A stretch of 64,000 nucleotides of DNA from Nocardioides lacusdianchii (GCF_020102855.1 NZ_JADHZD010000012.1:57449-121448); one strand, 5' to 3'; positions 54,423 through 62,530 are shown, counted from the first letter of the stretch. The notes: generated by a model from the sequence alone, not told the origin. A program made the numbers and translations.

Positions 54423-55637
54423 TCAGTTGCGCGATTCGCTCGTCCATACGCCGCTCTCGTTGCCGTCATCGCCGACGAGCGGGACTCGGTCGCCGTTCGT
54501 TGCCGCCATCAGGGTGTGATCGCTCGCGGTGGCTGGGCGCATCGGGGCAGGGAGCCTGCGCCAGGCCGAGTTGCCGAGAGGTGTGCCCCACAGTTCGTAG
54601 GTGTCGCCGGTGCTGACGGTGGCGAGCAGTTCGTCCTGCGTAGTGGCCGCCGAAGCGACGTACGGCGTTCCTCGCCAAGAACCGGCGACGCGACCGAACT
54701 CGACCGCAGGCTGCCAACCCCGGTCTGTGCGTGTCCACGACGCAAAGCGATCTCCAGAAAGGCCGACGGCCTGGAGGTGGCCGTTTGGGAGGAGCACTGC
54801 TCGGTGCATGTCCTCGGGCGTTGAGCTCGACGGCACGTCCTCGGGCGCCCACCTCAGCCCGTCGGAGGAGGTCCAGACGGCCGGGTCCCGGTCTGCCATC
54901 GACCCGCGCTGTGCCCCGCCGCCGACCAGGGTCCACCCGCTCGCGTCCCAGATGCCCGACTGGGCGATTGCCTCGTAACCGGTGGGACCCGTCAGCGCGG
55001 GCTCGCCCTCGACTTTGGTGAAGGCGCTGGGATCGTCGGTGACCCAGACGCCAGGTCCGGAGAGCCGGTTCCCGGCGATCAGCCAGCCTTCCGAGCTGCC
55101 CGCGATCGGTCCGACGCCTGTCGCGGTGGCGCCGCCGTACTGGGTGAACACCGCAGGGACGTCCACCAGCGACCGGTCGCTGTTCTGCTTGAAGGTGGTC
55201 ACACTTGGGTTGCCGTGGGCGCCTCCAGATCGTGCTCCCACGACCGCAATCCGGTCGCGGGAGCAGGCGATCGAGTTGAGGATCGCTCGGTGTCCCCAGT
55301 AGGTCGTGGTGTTGATGGTGACGGGCGCCCACCAGACGCCATCCGTCGATGACCAGGCGGCTGGGCGTGTGTCTCGCGTCTGCGATGGCTCGTCCAGGTA
55401 GACCGCACCCACCAGCCACCAGGCGTCGTCACACCAGGTGGCGTTGCGGAAGACGCTTCGGCCCGGAAGCCCGGGGTGCTGCGGGACTGTGCCGCGAACC
55501 CACGCGCGGTCGGCCGCCGGGGTCGAGGGCCGTTCGGAGGTGCATCCGGCGAGGGAGACGCTCAGCGACACCAGCACGGCCATCCATCCCCGGCGGGGGC
55601 GTCGCGAGCCCACGCGCGGATGGTGATGGTCGGTCAT
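54423..55637 (-). CDS. Large putative lipoprotein of unknown function
   Basis: 404 residues from the ATG at 55637, placed five bases after AGGAG. A lipoprotein signal is seen (PRRGWMAVLVSLSVSLAGCT; lipobox LAGC). The remainder shows repeated blade-like segments ending in aromatic motifs: WCDDAWWLVGAVYLDEPSQT, RPAAWSSTDGVWWAPVTINT, DPAVWTSSDGLRWAPEDVPS. This suggests a beta-propeller, with SxDGxxW as the repeat signature. Codon use is slightly less GC-biased than upstream. It lies 36 bp before the ECF sigma gene on the same strand and may be in its operon. Confidence 0.7.
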   Translation of the reverse strand: MTDHHHPRVGSRRPRRGWMAVLVSLSVSLAGCTSERPSTPAADRAWVRGTVPQHPGLPGRSVFRNATWCDDAWWLVGAVYLDEPSQTRDTRPAAWSSTDGVWWAPVTINTTTYWGHRAILNSIACSRDRIAVVGARSGGAHGNPSVTTFKQNSDRSLVDVPAVFTQYGGATATGVGPIAGSSEGWLIAGNRLSGPGVWVTDDPSAFTKVEGEPALTGPTGYEAIAQSGIWDASGWTLVGGGAQRGSMADRDPAVWTSSDGLRWAPEDVPSSSTPEDMHRAVLLPNGHLQAVGLSGDRFASWTRTDRGWQPAVEFGRVAGSWRGTPYVASAATTQDELLATVSTGDTYELWGTPLGNSAWRRLPAPMRPATASDHTLMAATNGDRVPLVGDDGNESGVWTSESRN

Positions 55638-55792
55638 GTGTTCTCCTGTGCGGGCACGTCGGATCGGTTGGTGAGGCACGGGCTCACTCCTCGGCCACCA
55701 GCTCTCAGATGACTGTCGGGCACTGCGGCGCACTTGCGCACCGGGTGCTTGTCACAATTCAGCCGTGTGCTGCGCTCCGGCATGGCAGGCAG

Positions 55793-56395
55793 TCACGCGT
55801 CACCGTCGCGGTCGATGTCGTAGGAGAGGACGATGCTGCCCAGCGAGGTGGTGTCGCAGCCGGTCAGCTTCAGCGACAGGGGCGAGGAGAGCTCACCGAA
55901 GAGTCGCGTCCCGGATCCGAGCACCAGAGGATGGACGAAGAGGCGCAGTCCATCGATCAGGTCCTGCTGGAGCAGGTGGCGGACCAGGACGCCGCTGCCG
56001 AGGACGACGAGGTCTCCGGTGCCGATGGTCTTGAGGCGTTTGACGTTCTCGGCGAGGTCGCCGGCCATGACGGTGGTGTTCTCCCACGTGACGTCGCTGT
56101 CATCGATCGTCGAGCTGGCGACGTGCTTGGGGGTGGCGTTGAGGTGCGCGGCCATCAGGTTGCTGTCGGGTTGGTGGGGCCAGAATGCGGCCATCTTTTC
56201 GTAGGTCCGGCGCCCGAAGAGGTAGGTGCTGGTTCCTGCCAGGCCGTTGTGTCCGCTCGTGGTGTGGATGGCGTCGGCGAAGCGGGCTCCCCACCCGCCG
56301 TGCCTGAACCCTCCCGAACGGTCTTCGTCGGGCGATCCCAGGCCCTGCATGACTCCGTCGACGGACAGGAACTCGATCGCGATGAGCGTGCTCAT
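55793..56395 (-). CDS. Dihydrofolate reductase family (RibD C-terminal-like) protein
   Basis: 200 residues from the ATG at 56395. Features are LIAIEFLSVDGVMQGLGSPD, TSTYLFGRRTYEKMAAFWPH, MAGDLAENVKRLKTIGTGDL, VVLGSGVLVRHLLQQDLIDG and HPLVLGSGTRLFG, the YwjB/RibD-C DHFR-like fold that binds NADPH. The substrate is unknown and it is not a true folate enzyme. It is divergent from an AraC-type regulator with about 100 bp between the starts, which probably controls it. Confidence 0.87.
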   Translation of the reverse strand: MSTLIAIEFLSVDGVMQGLGSPDEDRSGGFRHGGWGARFADAIHTTSGHNGLAGTSTYLFGRRTYEKMAAFWPHQPDSNLMAAHLNATPKHVASSTIDDSDVTWENTTVMAGDLAENVKRLKTIGTGDLVVLGSGVLVRHLLQQDLIDGLRLFVHPLVLGSGTRLFGELSSPLSLKLTGCDTTSLGSIVLSYDIDRDGDA

Positions 56396-56495
56396 GATGT
56401 ACTCCTTTCGGCGCATACCTTCGCGCTCCCCGCGAGGCTCGCCTTGTACGAAATTGACCAGCACGACCGTGTCGACCGGTGGGAAGGGGTGCGAC

Positions 56496-57347
56496 GTGCG
56501 TGACGTGGCAGGGCGAGAGCCCGGTCCGGTGCTCGTGAGACACCCGGCGCATCCCGGCCTGCGCGGGATGGTCGCTGGGATGGTGGGCTACCGCGAAGAC
56601 ACCACGCGACGAGTGGTGCGGCGTCAACCGGCGGGGAGCCTGATCCCGCTGGTCGTGTCCTTCGGTCCTCGACTGGAGATCCTCGACCTTTCTCACGGCA
56701 CGGGGCTGGGGCCGAAGGAGTCCTTCGTCGTCGGCTTGATGCCCGGGCACGCGACCACCGCCTTCGCCAGCAGCCAGCACTGCCTGCAGGTCTACCTGAC
56801 TCCGCTCGGCGCGGCGCGCCTGCTCGACGCACCCGCGGCTTCCATCGCCTGTTCCGTGGTGGACCTCGCCGACGTCATCCCCGCCTTCGACGAGGGGTTC
56901 CGGGAGCGCCTCTGGGCTGCACGCAGCTGGGACCGTCGCTTCGAGGTGATGGATCGTGCGCTGCTGCAACGCCTCGCGGGCTCTGAGTCCGCCGATCCGA
57001 TGGTGGCCTGGATGTGGCACCAGATCGACCGCAGTCGTGGAACCGCGCGCATCTCGGCGCTGGTGGGGGAGACGGGGCTGAGTCACCGACACGTGTCGTC
57101 CCGGTTCAAGCAGACGATCGGCGCGACCCCGAAGGTCGCCGCAGCCGTGGTGCGCTTCGAGTGGGCAGCGCAAGCGCTCCACCGCGCGTCGATCGCCGAC
57201 GTCGCAGCGGCCTACGGCTATGCCGACCAGAGCCACTTGATCCGCGAGTTCCGGCGTTTCAGCGGCGAGACTCCGACGCAGTTGCGCGAGGCCCGGCGAC
57301 CCACCGCCCACACCGCCCTCGGAGCCGTCACCGACGACGCCTCCTGA
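56496..57347 (+). CDS. AraC family transcriptional regulator
   Basis: 283 residues from a GTG at 56496 behind GGAAGGGG. The N-terminal ligand-binding half contains PAGSLIPLVVSFGPRLEILD. The C-terminal double helix-turn-helix reads RISALVGETGLSHRHVSSRF, then VAAAYGYADQSHLIREFRRF, SGETPTQLREARR. It activates or represses neighbouring genes on ligand binding; the divergent DHFR-like gene is the likely target. Confidence 0.85.
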   Translation: MRDVAGREPGPVLVRHPAHPGLRGMVAGMVGYREDTTRRVVRRQPAGSLIPLVVSFGPRLEILDLSHGTGLGPKESFVVGLMPGHATTAFASSQHCLQVYLTPLGAARLLDAPAASIACSVVDLADVIPAFDEGFRERLWAARSWDRRFEVMDRALLQRLAGSESADPMVAWMWHQIDRSRGTARISALVGETGLSHRHVSSRFKQTIGATPKVAAAVVRFEWAAQALHRASIADVAAAYGYADQSHLIREFRRFSGETPTQLREARRPTAHTALGAVTDDAS

Positions 57348-57371
57348 GCACGCGCGGCCACCGGACCTTGA

Positions 57372-58001
57372 TCAGGACGTCAGGACAGGTGGTCCGGTGT
57401 GCTCGTCCACGAACCACAGGTACGGCAGCTCCTGACCTGTCATGGTGATCGGCCGCAGGTCGCTCGCCGCCTCGAGCGCGGCGAGGGTCGACACCTCCGC
57501 GGGCAGGCATCGGTACACTGGGCCGGCAGCGCGCCACCGCGTGACCCATTGCCGGATGCAGCGGAGGATCTCAGCCGTTGAGGGGCGCAGGTCCTGGTCG
57601 TCGATCAGCCAGAAGGTCACGATCGCTGTCCGCTCCGGGTCAATCCGGCTGTCGTGCACGTGCGTTCCGGTGCGCTCGAGGTACTCCCCGAGTGGGCGCA
57701 GGTAGACACAGCCGAGCTCGCGCTCACCGTCGTGGTCCAGCACTGCATATGCGTACGCAGTGCCGTCCACGTGCTCGGCCTCGTGGACTGCCATGAGCCG
57801 GCGGGCCCCGTCGCGGCCGAGATCCGCGGGCCATCGGCCTGCGCTGTGGGCGTGGATCGCCTGGGAGCTGGCACGGTACGCCGCCAGGTCCAGGTCGAGG
57901 AGGTGACTCGACAACGGGACGATCCGCAGATCACCCTCCACCGACTTCGGCTCGGGCCACCGTCTGGGCCGAGGCGCTCGCGTCATGCGGTGGTGTCCCA
58001 T
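57372..58001 (-). CDS. GNAT-like putative N-acetyltransferase
   Basis: 209 residues from an ATG at 58001 (57986 also possible). The middle contains ELGCVYLRPLGEYLERTG followed by AIVTFWLIDDQDLRPSTAEI and LRCIRQWVTRWRAAG, the strand-loop-helix order of GNAT enzymes. The acetyl-CoA loop (Q/RxxGxG/A) is not clear. The function is unassigned. It converges with the AraC gene, and the IS3 element begins 88 bp beyond its start. Confidence 0.55.
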   Translation of the reverse strand: MGHHRMTRAPRPRRWPEPKSVEGDLRIVPLSSHLLDLDLAAYRASSQAIHAHSAGRWPADLGRDGARRLMAVHEAEHVDGTAYAYAVLDHDGERELGCVYLRPLGEYLERTGTHVHDSRIDPERTAIVTFWLIDDQDLRPSTAEILRCIRQWVTRWRAAGPVYRCLPAEVSTLAALEAASDLRPITMTGQELPYLWFVDEHTGPPVLTS

Positions 58002-58130
58002 TCATCAAGATCGCTCGGGTGGAGCCACTCAGCCGCCAGAGCTCCGAACACCCACAGAGTGGGTCTGCCCCGGATCTGGTTGACACTCTGACGTGCCCTA
58101 TGGCTTGGTTACCCGTTGGTGTCTGCAGTC

Positions 58131-58991
58131 TCAGGCGGTGACGGTGGTGGTTTCGGAGCGTAGTTCGTATTCAATCGGGGTGCGGTAGCCGATGCTGGAG
58201 TGGCGTCGTTGGCGGTTGTAGAAGATCTCGATGTACTCGAAGATCGCGTTGGCCAGCTCGACTCGCGTCTTCCACTTCTTGCGGTTCAGCAGCTCGATCT
58301 GCATCGAGGACCAGAACGATTCCATCATTGCGTTGTCGAGGCCGTCGCCGACACTGCCGAAGGACGGCATCAGGCCCGCGGCGCGGATCTTGTCGCCGAA
58401 GGCCCACGAGGTGAACTGGACTCCGTGGTCGGCGTGGACGATCCCACCCGGTGCGGGCCGGCGGTTGCGGATGGCCATATCGAGGGCGTTGATGACCAGG
58501 GCGCTGTCTTGTCGGGTGTCGATCGACCAGCCCACGATCCGGCGGCTGTAGGCGTCGAGGACGGCGGCACAGAAGACCTTGCCCTCGCGGGTCGGGTGTT
58601 CGGTGATGTCGGTGACCCACAGCTCGTTCGGGGCCAGGCGGTGGAACTTGCGGTTGACCAGGTCCTCGCTGGTCACGACACCACGCAGCCGCTTGACTCG
58701 CGCCGGCCCTGGTAGGCCGTAGATCCCGGCCTGGGTCATGAGCACCGAGATCAGCCGCGAGCTGACCTGGACGTTCATCGCCATCGTTAGCTCAGCGTGG
58801 ATGCGGCGGTAGCCGTAGGTACCGCGCGAGGCGACGTGGACCTCGCGGATCAGGCCGGTCAGCCACTCGCGGCGCAGTTGCGTGGCCGAGGTCGGCCGGT
58901 TCTTGTAGCGGTAGTAGCCGGGGCTGGAGACACCCAGCACCCGACAGCACTTCTTGACCGGGATGCCGGCGTCGACGAGGCGGTCGATCAC
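58131..58991 (-). CDS. IS3 family transposase OrfB (DDE integrase domain)
   Basis: 286 residues. An HTH_21-type start (LVDAGIPVKKCCRVLGVSSP, GTYGYRRIHAELTMAM) precedes an rve integrase core with the catalytic triad: ELWVTDITEHPTREGKVFCA (D), GGIVHADHGVQFTSWAFGDK (D) and GLDNAMMESFWSSMQIELLN (E). It ends with HSSIGYRTPIEYEL. The start overlaps orfA's stop by 4 bp and is in the -1 frame, consistent with a frameshifted OrfAB product as in other IS3 elements. It looks intact. Confidence 0.93.
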   Translation of the reverse strand: MIDRLVDAGIPVKKCCRVLGVSSPGYYRYKNRPTSATQLRREWLTGLIREVHVASRGTYGYRRIHAELTMAMNVQVSSRLISVLMTQAGIYGLPGPARVKRLRGVVTSEDLVNRKFHRLAPNELWVTDITEHPTREGKVFCAAVLDAYSRRIVGWSIDTRQDSALVINALDMAIRNRRPAPGGIVHADHGVQFTSWAFGDKIRAAGLMPSFGSVGDGLDNAMMESFWSSMQIELLNRKKWKTRVELANAIFEYIEIFYNRQRRHSSIGYRTPIEYELRSETTTVTA

Positions 58992-59284
58992 CGGATGAAC
59001 CCTTTTGGGTGCGGCTTCTCCTCCGCCAGGAACTTCGAGGCCGCACGGATGATCGCTAGCTCAGTCTCGAGCTCACGGATCCGTTTGCGCGCCGCCCGGA
59101 GCTCCGCGGACTCGGCGGTGGAGACCCCGGGACGCTCCCCGCGGTCGATGCGGTCCTGGCGGACCCAGGTGTGCAGACACCCGGCGCTGATGCCGAGCTC
59201 GTAGGCGACCTGCTTGATCTGCTTGCCGGCACGAACGAGCGCCACGGCTCGCTGACGAAACTCTGGCGGGTAGGGACGAGGCAC
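58988..59284 (-). CDS. IS3 family transposase OrfA (helix-turn-helix)
   Basis: 98 residues: MPRPYPPEFRQRAVALVRAG, KQIKQVAYELGISAGCLHTW (HTH) and a leucine-zipper-like tail RELETELAIIRAASKFLAEE. It binds the IS ends and forms OrfAB by frameshifting. CCCAAAAGGG lies near the 3' end as a possible slip region. Confidence 0.92.
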   Translation of the reverse strand: MPRPYPPEFRQRAVALVRAGKQIKQVAYELGISAGCLHTWVRQDRIDRGERPGVSTAESAELRAARKRIRELETELAIIRAASKFLAEEKPHPKGFIR

Positions 59285-59353
59285 GATGCACAGCCTTCCA
59301 AGAAGGCCCTCGACTCTTCAGCCAATCGGGTAACCAACCCATGGGGCACGTCA

Positions 59354-59579
59354 GTTCGGGTCTGATCGAGGGACGGCGTCGGTAGGGACGTGAGCCGTCG
59401 GCGGCGAGCAGGATCCGGATCCGGTAGTTGGTGAAGTTGCGGAAGCCGTGGGCCAGGCGGCGGGTCTTCTCGATGACGCCGTTGAGCGCCTCGGTCGGCC
59501 CGTCGCTGGTGCCGGGTCCTTCGAAGTAGGCGAGCACGTGAGCGGCTCGCTTCTTCAGGGTCCGACAGGTGGCTCCGGC
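59354..59579 (-). pseudogene. C-terminal remnant of an ISL3 family transposase
   Basis: The minus-strand frame encodes RTLKKRAAHVLAYFEGPGTS, DGPTEALNGVIEKTRRLAHG, FRNFTNYRIRILLAADGSRP, the conserved end of ISL3 transposases. The N-terminal 300 or more residues are missing, and the frame is cut on the 3' side by the IS3 element. It is a dead fragment that records an older insertion. Confidence 0.85.
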
Positions 59580-59621
59580 GAACCGCCCCTGACCTGCGGA
59601 AACGCAGGGCAGGGGCGGTTC
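59580..59621. terminator. Long hairpin with GAAA tetraloop
   Basis: GAACCGCCCCTG (59580-59591) pairs with CAGGGGCGGTTC (59610-59621). Inside, CCTGCG (59593-59598) pairs with CGCAGG (59603-59608) around GAAA. A single A/G mismatch separates the two stems. It has the geometry of a strong terminator at the edge of the ISL3 remnant. The following 59622-59833 contains no gene I recognise. Confidence 0.6.
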
Positions 59622-59833
59622 GGTTCTGGTGGTCGCGCGATGCGCTGACCTCGTGGCTCTGCCCGACACCGACGTCGCTCTCCTCTGCGACGGACCCCTC
59701 GCCGGCTGATCGCTCGCGGCCAGCATCCTGTCCGTGTGCCGATAGGCCTCACACCGCTCGGCAACGCAGCGTGGCGTTGCGTCGCGACCTGGCGACGGCT
59801 CGGCGGGCCGCGATGATCTCGTGCGTTGGCGGA

Positions 59834-60145
59834 CTACGGGAGCTTGGACGCGAGGACGTCGGCCGCCAGGATCTCGGGTGCTGCGCCGAGGAGGTGCTGG
59901 TTGGCCATCAGGGCTGCGACGATGGCGCCGTTGGCGTGGGCGTCGCGAGCGGCCTCGTCGGGGAATGCATCGAAGATCCAAAAGGTGTCGGCGTGGGTCC
60001 TGACCGCGAACCAGACAATCGTTCCCACTTCTTCGTTGGCGAGTGCGACAGCGCCGGCGAGCAGATCGGCGAGCGCGTCGTGCTGTCCATCGGCCGCGAC
60101 GATCTTGGCGACGAAGGCATACGGAAGTGATGCGGGTGTGGACAT
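59834..60145 (-). CDS. Antibiotic biosynthesis monooxygenase (ABM) domain protein
   Basis: 103 residues: PYAFVAKIVAADGQHDALAD, GTIVWFAVRTHADTFWIFDA, FPDEAARDAHANGAIVAALM. These are the ABM dimeric alpha/beta-barrel motifs (YgiN-like). It is a likely quinone- or small-molecule-modifying enzyme. It is divergent from the GlxA-type regulator at 60253, its probable regulator. Confidence 0.85.
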   Translation of the reverse strand: MSTPASLPYAFVAKIVAADGQHDALADLLAGAVALANEEVGTIVWFAVRTHADTFWIFDAFPDEAARDAHANGAIVAALMANQHLLGAAPEILAADVLASKLP

Positions 60146-60252
60146 GAGGGGTTCTCCTTGAAGTCGGGGTTCTTCGTGGGGCGAGTTCAGCGTATGACGA
60201 GCGAGGGCCGATGGGGAGTGGCGTATACGACAGTATTGCTAGTGTTCGCGCC

Positions 60253-61194
60253 ATGCGTATCGGACTGATCGCGATCGACGGCTGCTTCGGTTCGGCTGTC
60301 GCGTCGGTCATCGACATCGTGCGGGTGGCCGACGGAGCCCGCGGCGATATCGACCCGCGGATCGACCCGATCGAACTCGCCATCCTCGGACCGAAACGGC
60401 GAGTGACCACGACGGCATCGATGACCCTGTCGGTTGACCACCCGCTGTCGGAGTCCGGAGAGTTCGACGTGGTCGTCGTCCCTGCGCTCGGAACCCTCAC
60501 GGCCGCCGCTACCAACGACGCCCTCCAGAGCCGAGATGCTCGTTCGGTCATCGCCTCGCTCGGGCGCCTCGACGACGCGACCACCCGGATCGCCGCGGCG
60601 TGCACCGGCGTGTTCGCCGTCGCCGAGACCGGACGGATGCATCATCGGCGGGCGACGACCAGCTGGTTCCTGGGGCCGGAGTTCCTGAAGCGCTATCCGA
60701 CCGTCGCCCTCGATCTCGACACCATGGTCGTCGTGGACGGGAACCTCGTCACCGCCGGCGCCGCGTTCGCCCACATCGACCTCGCGCTCTCACTCGTGCG
60801 ATCGATCAGCCCCGACCTGGCCCAACATGTCGCCAAGCTCCTCCTCATCGACGAGCGTCCGTCGCAGGCGGCCTTCGTCGCCTACGAACATCTCCGGCAC
60901 GATGACCCGATCGTCGTCGAGTTCGAACGCTTCGTGCGCGCCCGCCTGGACGAACCGTTCAACGTCGCCTTCGTCGCGCAGTCGCTCGGCACCAGCCGGC
61001 GCACCCTCGAACGACGAGTCCGTGCGGCGCTCAACCTCACTCCGCTCGGCTTCGTCCAACGGCTTCGCATCGAACGAGCTCGGCACCTCTCAGCAACCAC
61101 GGACCTCACCTCCGCCGAGATCGCGCTACGGGTCGGCTACGCGAACGCCGAGACTCTGCGCTCCCTCCTGCGCAGGGAGCGACGCCGTTCCTGA
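60253..61194 (+). CDS. GlxA-type AraC regulator (DJ-1/PfpI domain), C-terminus frameshifted
   Basis: 313 residues from the ATG at 60253. Residues about 1-165 form a DJ-1/PfpI-like domain (VVVVPALGTLTAAATNDALQ, IAAACTGVFAVAETG with the elbow Cys). The C-terminal AraC HTH has NVAFVAQSLGTSRRTLERRV and LTSAEIALRVGYANAETLRS. It ends early as LLRRERRRS. The +1 frame after LLRR continues QGATPFLTYRHAC, the sequence expected in this family, so an indel near 61170 has replaced the last residues. DNA binding may be impaired. Confidence 0.8.
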   Translation: MRIGLIAIDGCFGSAVASVIDIVRVADGARGDIDPRIDPIELAILGPKRRVTTTASMTLSVDHPLSESGEFDVVVVPALGTLTAAATNDALQSRDARSVIASLGRLDDATTRIAAACTGVFAVAETGRMHHRRATTSWFLGPEFLKRYPTVALDLDTMVVVDGNLVTAGAAFAHIDLALSLVRSISPDLAQHVAKLLLIDERPSQAAFVAYEHLRHDDPIVVEFERFVRARLDEPFNVAFVAQSLGTSRRTLERRVRAALNLTPLGFVQRLRIERARHLSATTDLTSAEIALRVGYANAETLRSLLRRERRRS

Positions 61195-61371
61195 CCTATC
61201 GCCATGCCTGCAGCCGGCGTCCTAGTGCTCGACTGGAACCACCTCTCAGCACGTCGCGTCGACGCTCCTGCGTCGCCCCTGGACGACCCACTCGACACGC
61301 CCGCAGGGCATCGCGGCAGTAGGCCGTGACGTGGGCACGCCGCTCGTGAACCGGACGGGCGCCGGGTCCGG

Positions 61372-61647
61372 ATGACCCCCGCCGGTCGACTGCTCGCCGA
61401 CCTCGACGGCACCACCTCGATCATGGGGTGCAAGAATGACGGGACCATGCACGCCGAGGAGATCATCGTGGCCGAAACCGCCGGCGCGGAGCGCCTCCTT
61501 GAGATTTTCTCGGGCCGCAGCCCATGCCACGATATCTGCAAGCCGCTGCTGAATCGCTATGCGCCGGGCGCGCAGATCACCTATGCGGTGAAATACAGGC
61601 CAAATTTCCGGCGCGAGCCGCAGAATATTCTCGACGGGTTCAAATGA
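61372..61647 (+). CDS. Deaminase-like polymorphic toxin C-terminal fragment
   Basis: 91 residues. A zinc-deaminase signature is visible: TMHAEEIIVAET (His27-Ala-Glu29) and GRSPCHDICKPLLNRY (Pro51-Cys52-x3-Cys56), then APGAQITYAVKYRPNF as the next strand. This fits the CDA-like fold of bacterial toxin deaminases (HxE and CxnC). N-terminal delivery domains are absent; the first 25 or so residues look like unrelated host DNA. From about 61440 the codons become A/T-ending (GAT, AAT, ATT, TAT), unlike the flanking genes. The stop overlaps the downstream SUKH gene (ATGA). It may be an orphan toxin cassette. The C-x3-C spacing is wider than the common C-x2-C, so the call is tentative. Confidence 0.5.
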   Translation: MTPAGRLLADLDGTTSIMGCKNDGTMHAEEIIVAETAGAERLLEIFSGRSPCHDICKPLLNRYAPGAQITYAVKYRPNFRREPQNILDGFK

Positions 61648-62213
61648 CCGAATTCTTCGTCCGTATCGAAAAGGAACTGGACGGGCTGGCCGGTGCCAGC
61701 CTGTCCCGCTTGCTCAAGCGCAAATACGATACAACCACCGTCAAGGCGAACTGGCTGGCGGTACTGGAAGATTACCCCAAGTCCAATTTCCACTTTCCGC
61801 GCTTTCCCGATCAATGTGTCGAGGTGACCTGGCAGGGCGGCCGCTATCTGGCGTTTGGCACCTCGGGCGAGGGCGTTCTGGCCGAGGCCGCCGATGGCAC
61901 GATCCGGCTGCTGAACCCAGTGGAGGAACTCTTCGACGAGGAAAGCGTCTTCGTGAACAGCAACTCGGATGCCTTTGTCCGCTGTTACTGCCTGTTCATG
62001 GCGGCGGTGTTCACGGCCAAGGGCTATCCGGGCGATCTGATACAGCACATGCCGGCGATCACCGACCCGCTGCGCGATCAGTTGACCGATGCCGACCCGC
62101 CGGCGATGGCCGAGCCCGCCTTCTGGTCGCAACTGCACTATATGCTGGACGACCTCATCTTTCCGCTGGCGGTGCCGATCCTCGATTACCTCGAGACCGG
62201 GCGTATGGGTTGA
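61644..62213 (+). CDS. SUKH (SMI1/KNR4-like) superfamily immunity protein
   Basis: 189 residues from an ATG overlapping the deaminase-like stop. The core pattern FPDQCVEVTWQGGRYLAFGT, GVLAEAADGTIRLLNPVEEL and VFVNSNSDAFVRCYCLFMAA matches the SUKH fold (xYLxxG, DG turn, NS-xxxF helix), close to SUKH-4. SUKH proteins neutralise nuclease and deaminase toxins of polymorphic systems. Codon use is clearly foreign (AAG/GAT/TTT/AAT rich), like an alphaproteobacterial gene. Direct overlap with the deaminase-like fragment gives the classic toxin-immunity order. Confidence 0.7.
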   Translation: MTEFFVRIEKELDGLAGASLSRLLKRKYDTTTVKANWLAVLEDYPKSNFHFPRFPDQCVEVTWQGGRYLAFGTSGEGVLAEAADGTIRLLNPVEELFDEESVFVNSNSDAFVRCYCLFMAAVFTAKGYPGDLIQHMPAITDPLRDQLTDADPPAMAEPAFWSQLHYMLDDLIFPLAVPILDYLETGRMG

Positions 62214-62334
62214 TCCTTCGCCAGGCCACCGTGTCGACGTGGATCCGCCCGACCAACCTGCCCAACTGGACCACGCACGTCCAAATCGGCAAGGACACCT
62301 CGGACTTCCTGCTGCTGCAGTAGGGAATACGCCG
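62214..62334. other. Unassigned segment between the SUKH gene and the restriction-type remnant
   Basis: The plus strand could encode a tail fragment ILRQATVSTWIRPTNLPNWT ending DFLLLQ and TAG at 62323, with no start and no family recognised. The minus-strand readings look like noise. High-GC host-like composition resumes here after the foreign SUKH gene. Confidence 0.4.
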
Positions 62335-62530
62335 CCGAGCTCGTTGTGCACGGCAGAAATGTTTTGCAGTTTGTACTCCACGGATCCACTCGAACGGTCG
62401 ATTTTCTGGAGCGGTCCTGCCGGAAGGCCGTTTTGCTGAACGGTGTGCCGTCAAGTTCAAGGCGCAGCATCTCGAAGTAGGTGTCGATCGTCAGGTCGAC
62501 CTCGCGCTTCTCCCAAGCCGCACCAGCCAT
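62335..62530 (-). pseudogene. Remnant of a restriction-type protein N-terminal domain (DUF3883-associated)
   Basis: ATG at 62530 opens WEKREVDLTIDTYFEMLRLE and LDGTPFSKTAFRQ. A frame change near 62413 is needed to continue as LQKIDRSSGSVEYKLQNISA, then VHNELGG. Together these are the N-terminal domain seen in DUF3883/HNH-type restriction proteins (W..EV...YF.ML..EL.G...SK, then GS.EYK.QNISAV). After NELGG the homology stops. It is a frameshifted and truncated relic of a defence gene. Confidence 0.6.

Larger units (their letters stand above)
58089..59353 (-). mobile_element. Complete IS3 family insertion sequence
   Basis: 1265 bp with terminal inverted repeats: TGACGTGCCCTATGGCTTGG at 58089-58108, matched by the reverse complement of 59322-59353, which reads TGACGTGCCCCATGGGTTGG. 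About 31 bp match with few differences. Ends are TG...CA as in IS3. It encodes orfA and orfB on the minus strand. Flanking triplets (CTC and GTT) do not form a target duplication. The right flank is an ISL3 remnant. Confidence 0.88.

Noticed and set aside
59622..59833. A small gene between the ISL3 remnant and the monooxygenase
   Set aside because: All frames are Arg-rich and without motifs or ribosome-binding sites. It is most likely non-coding debris.
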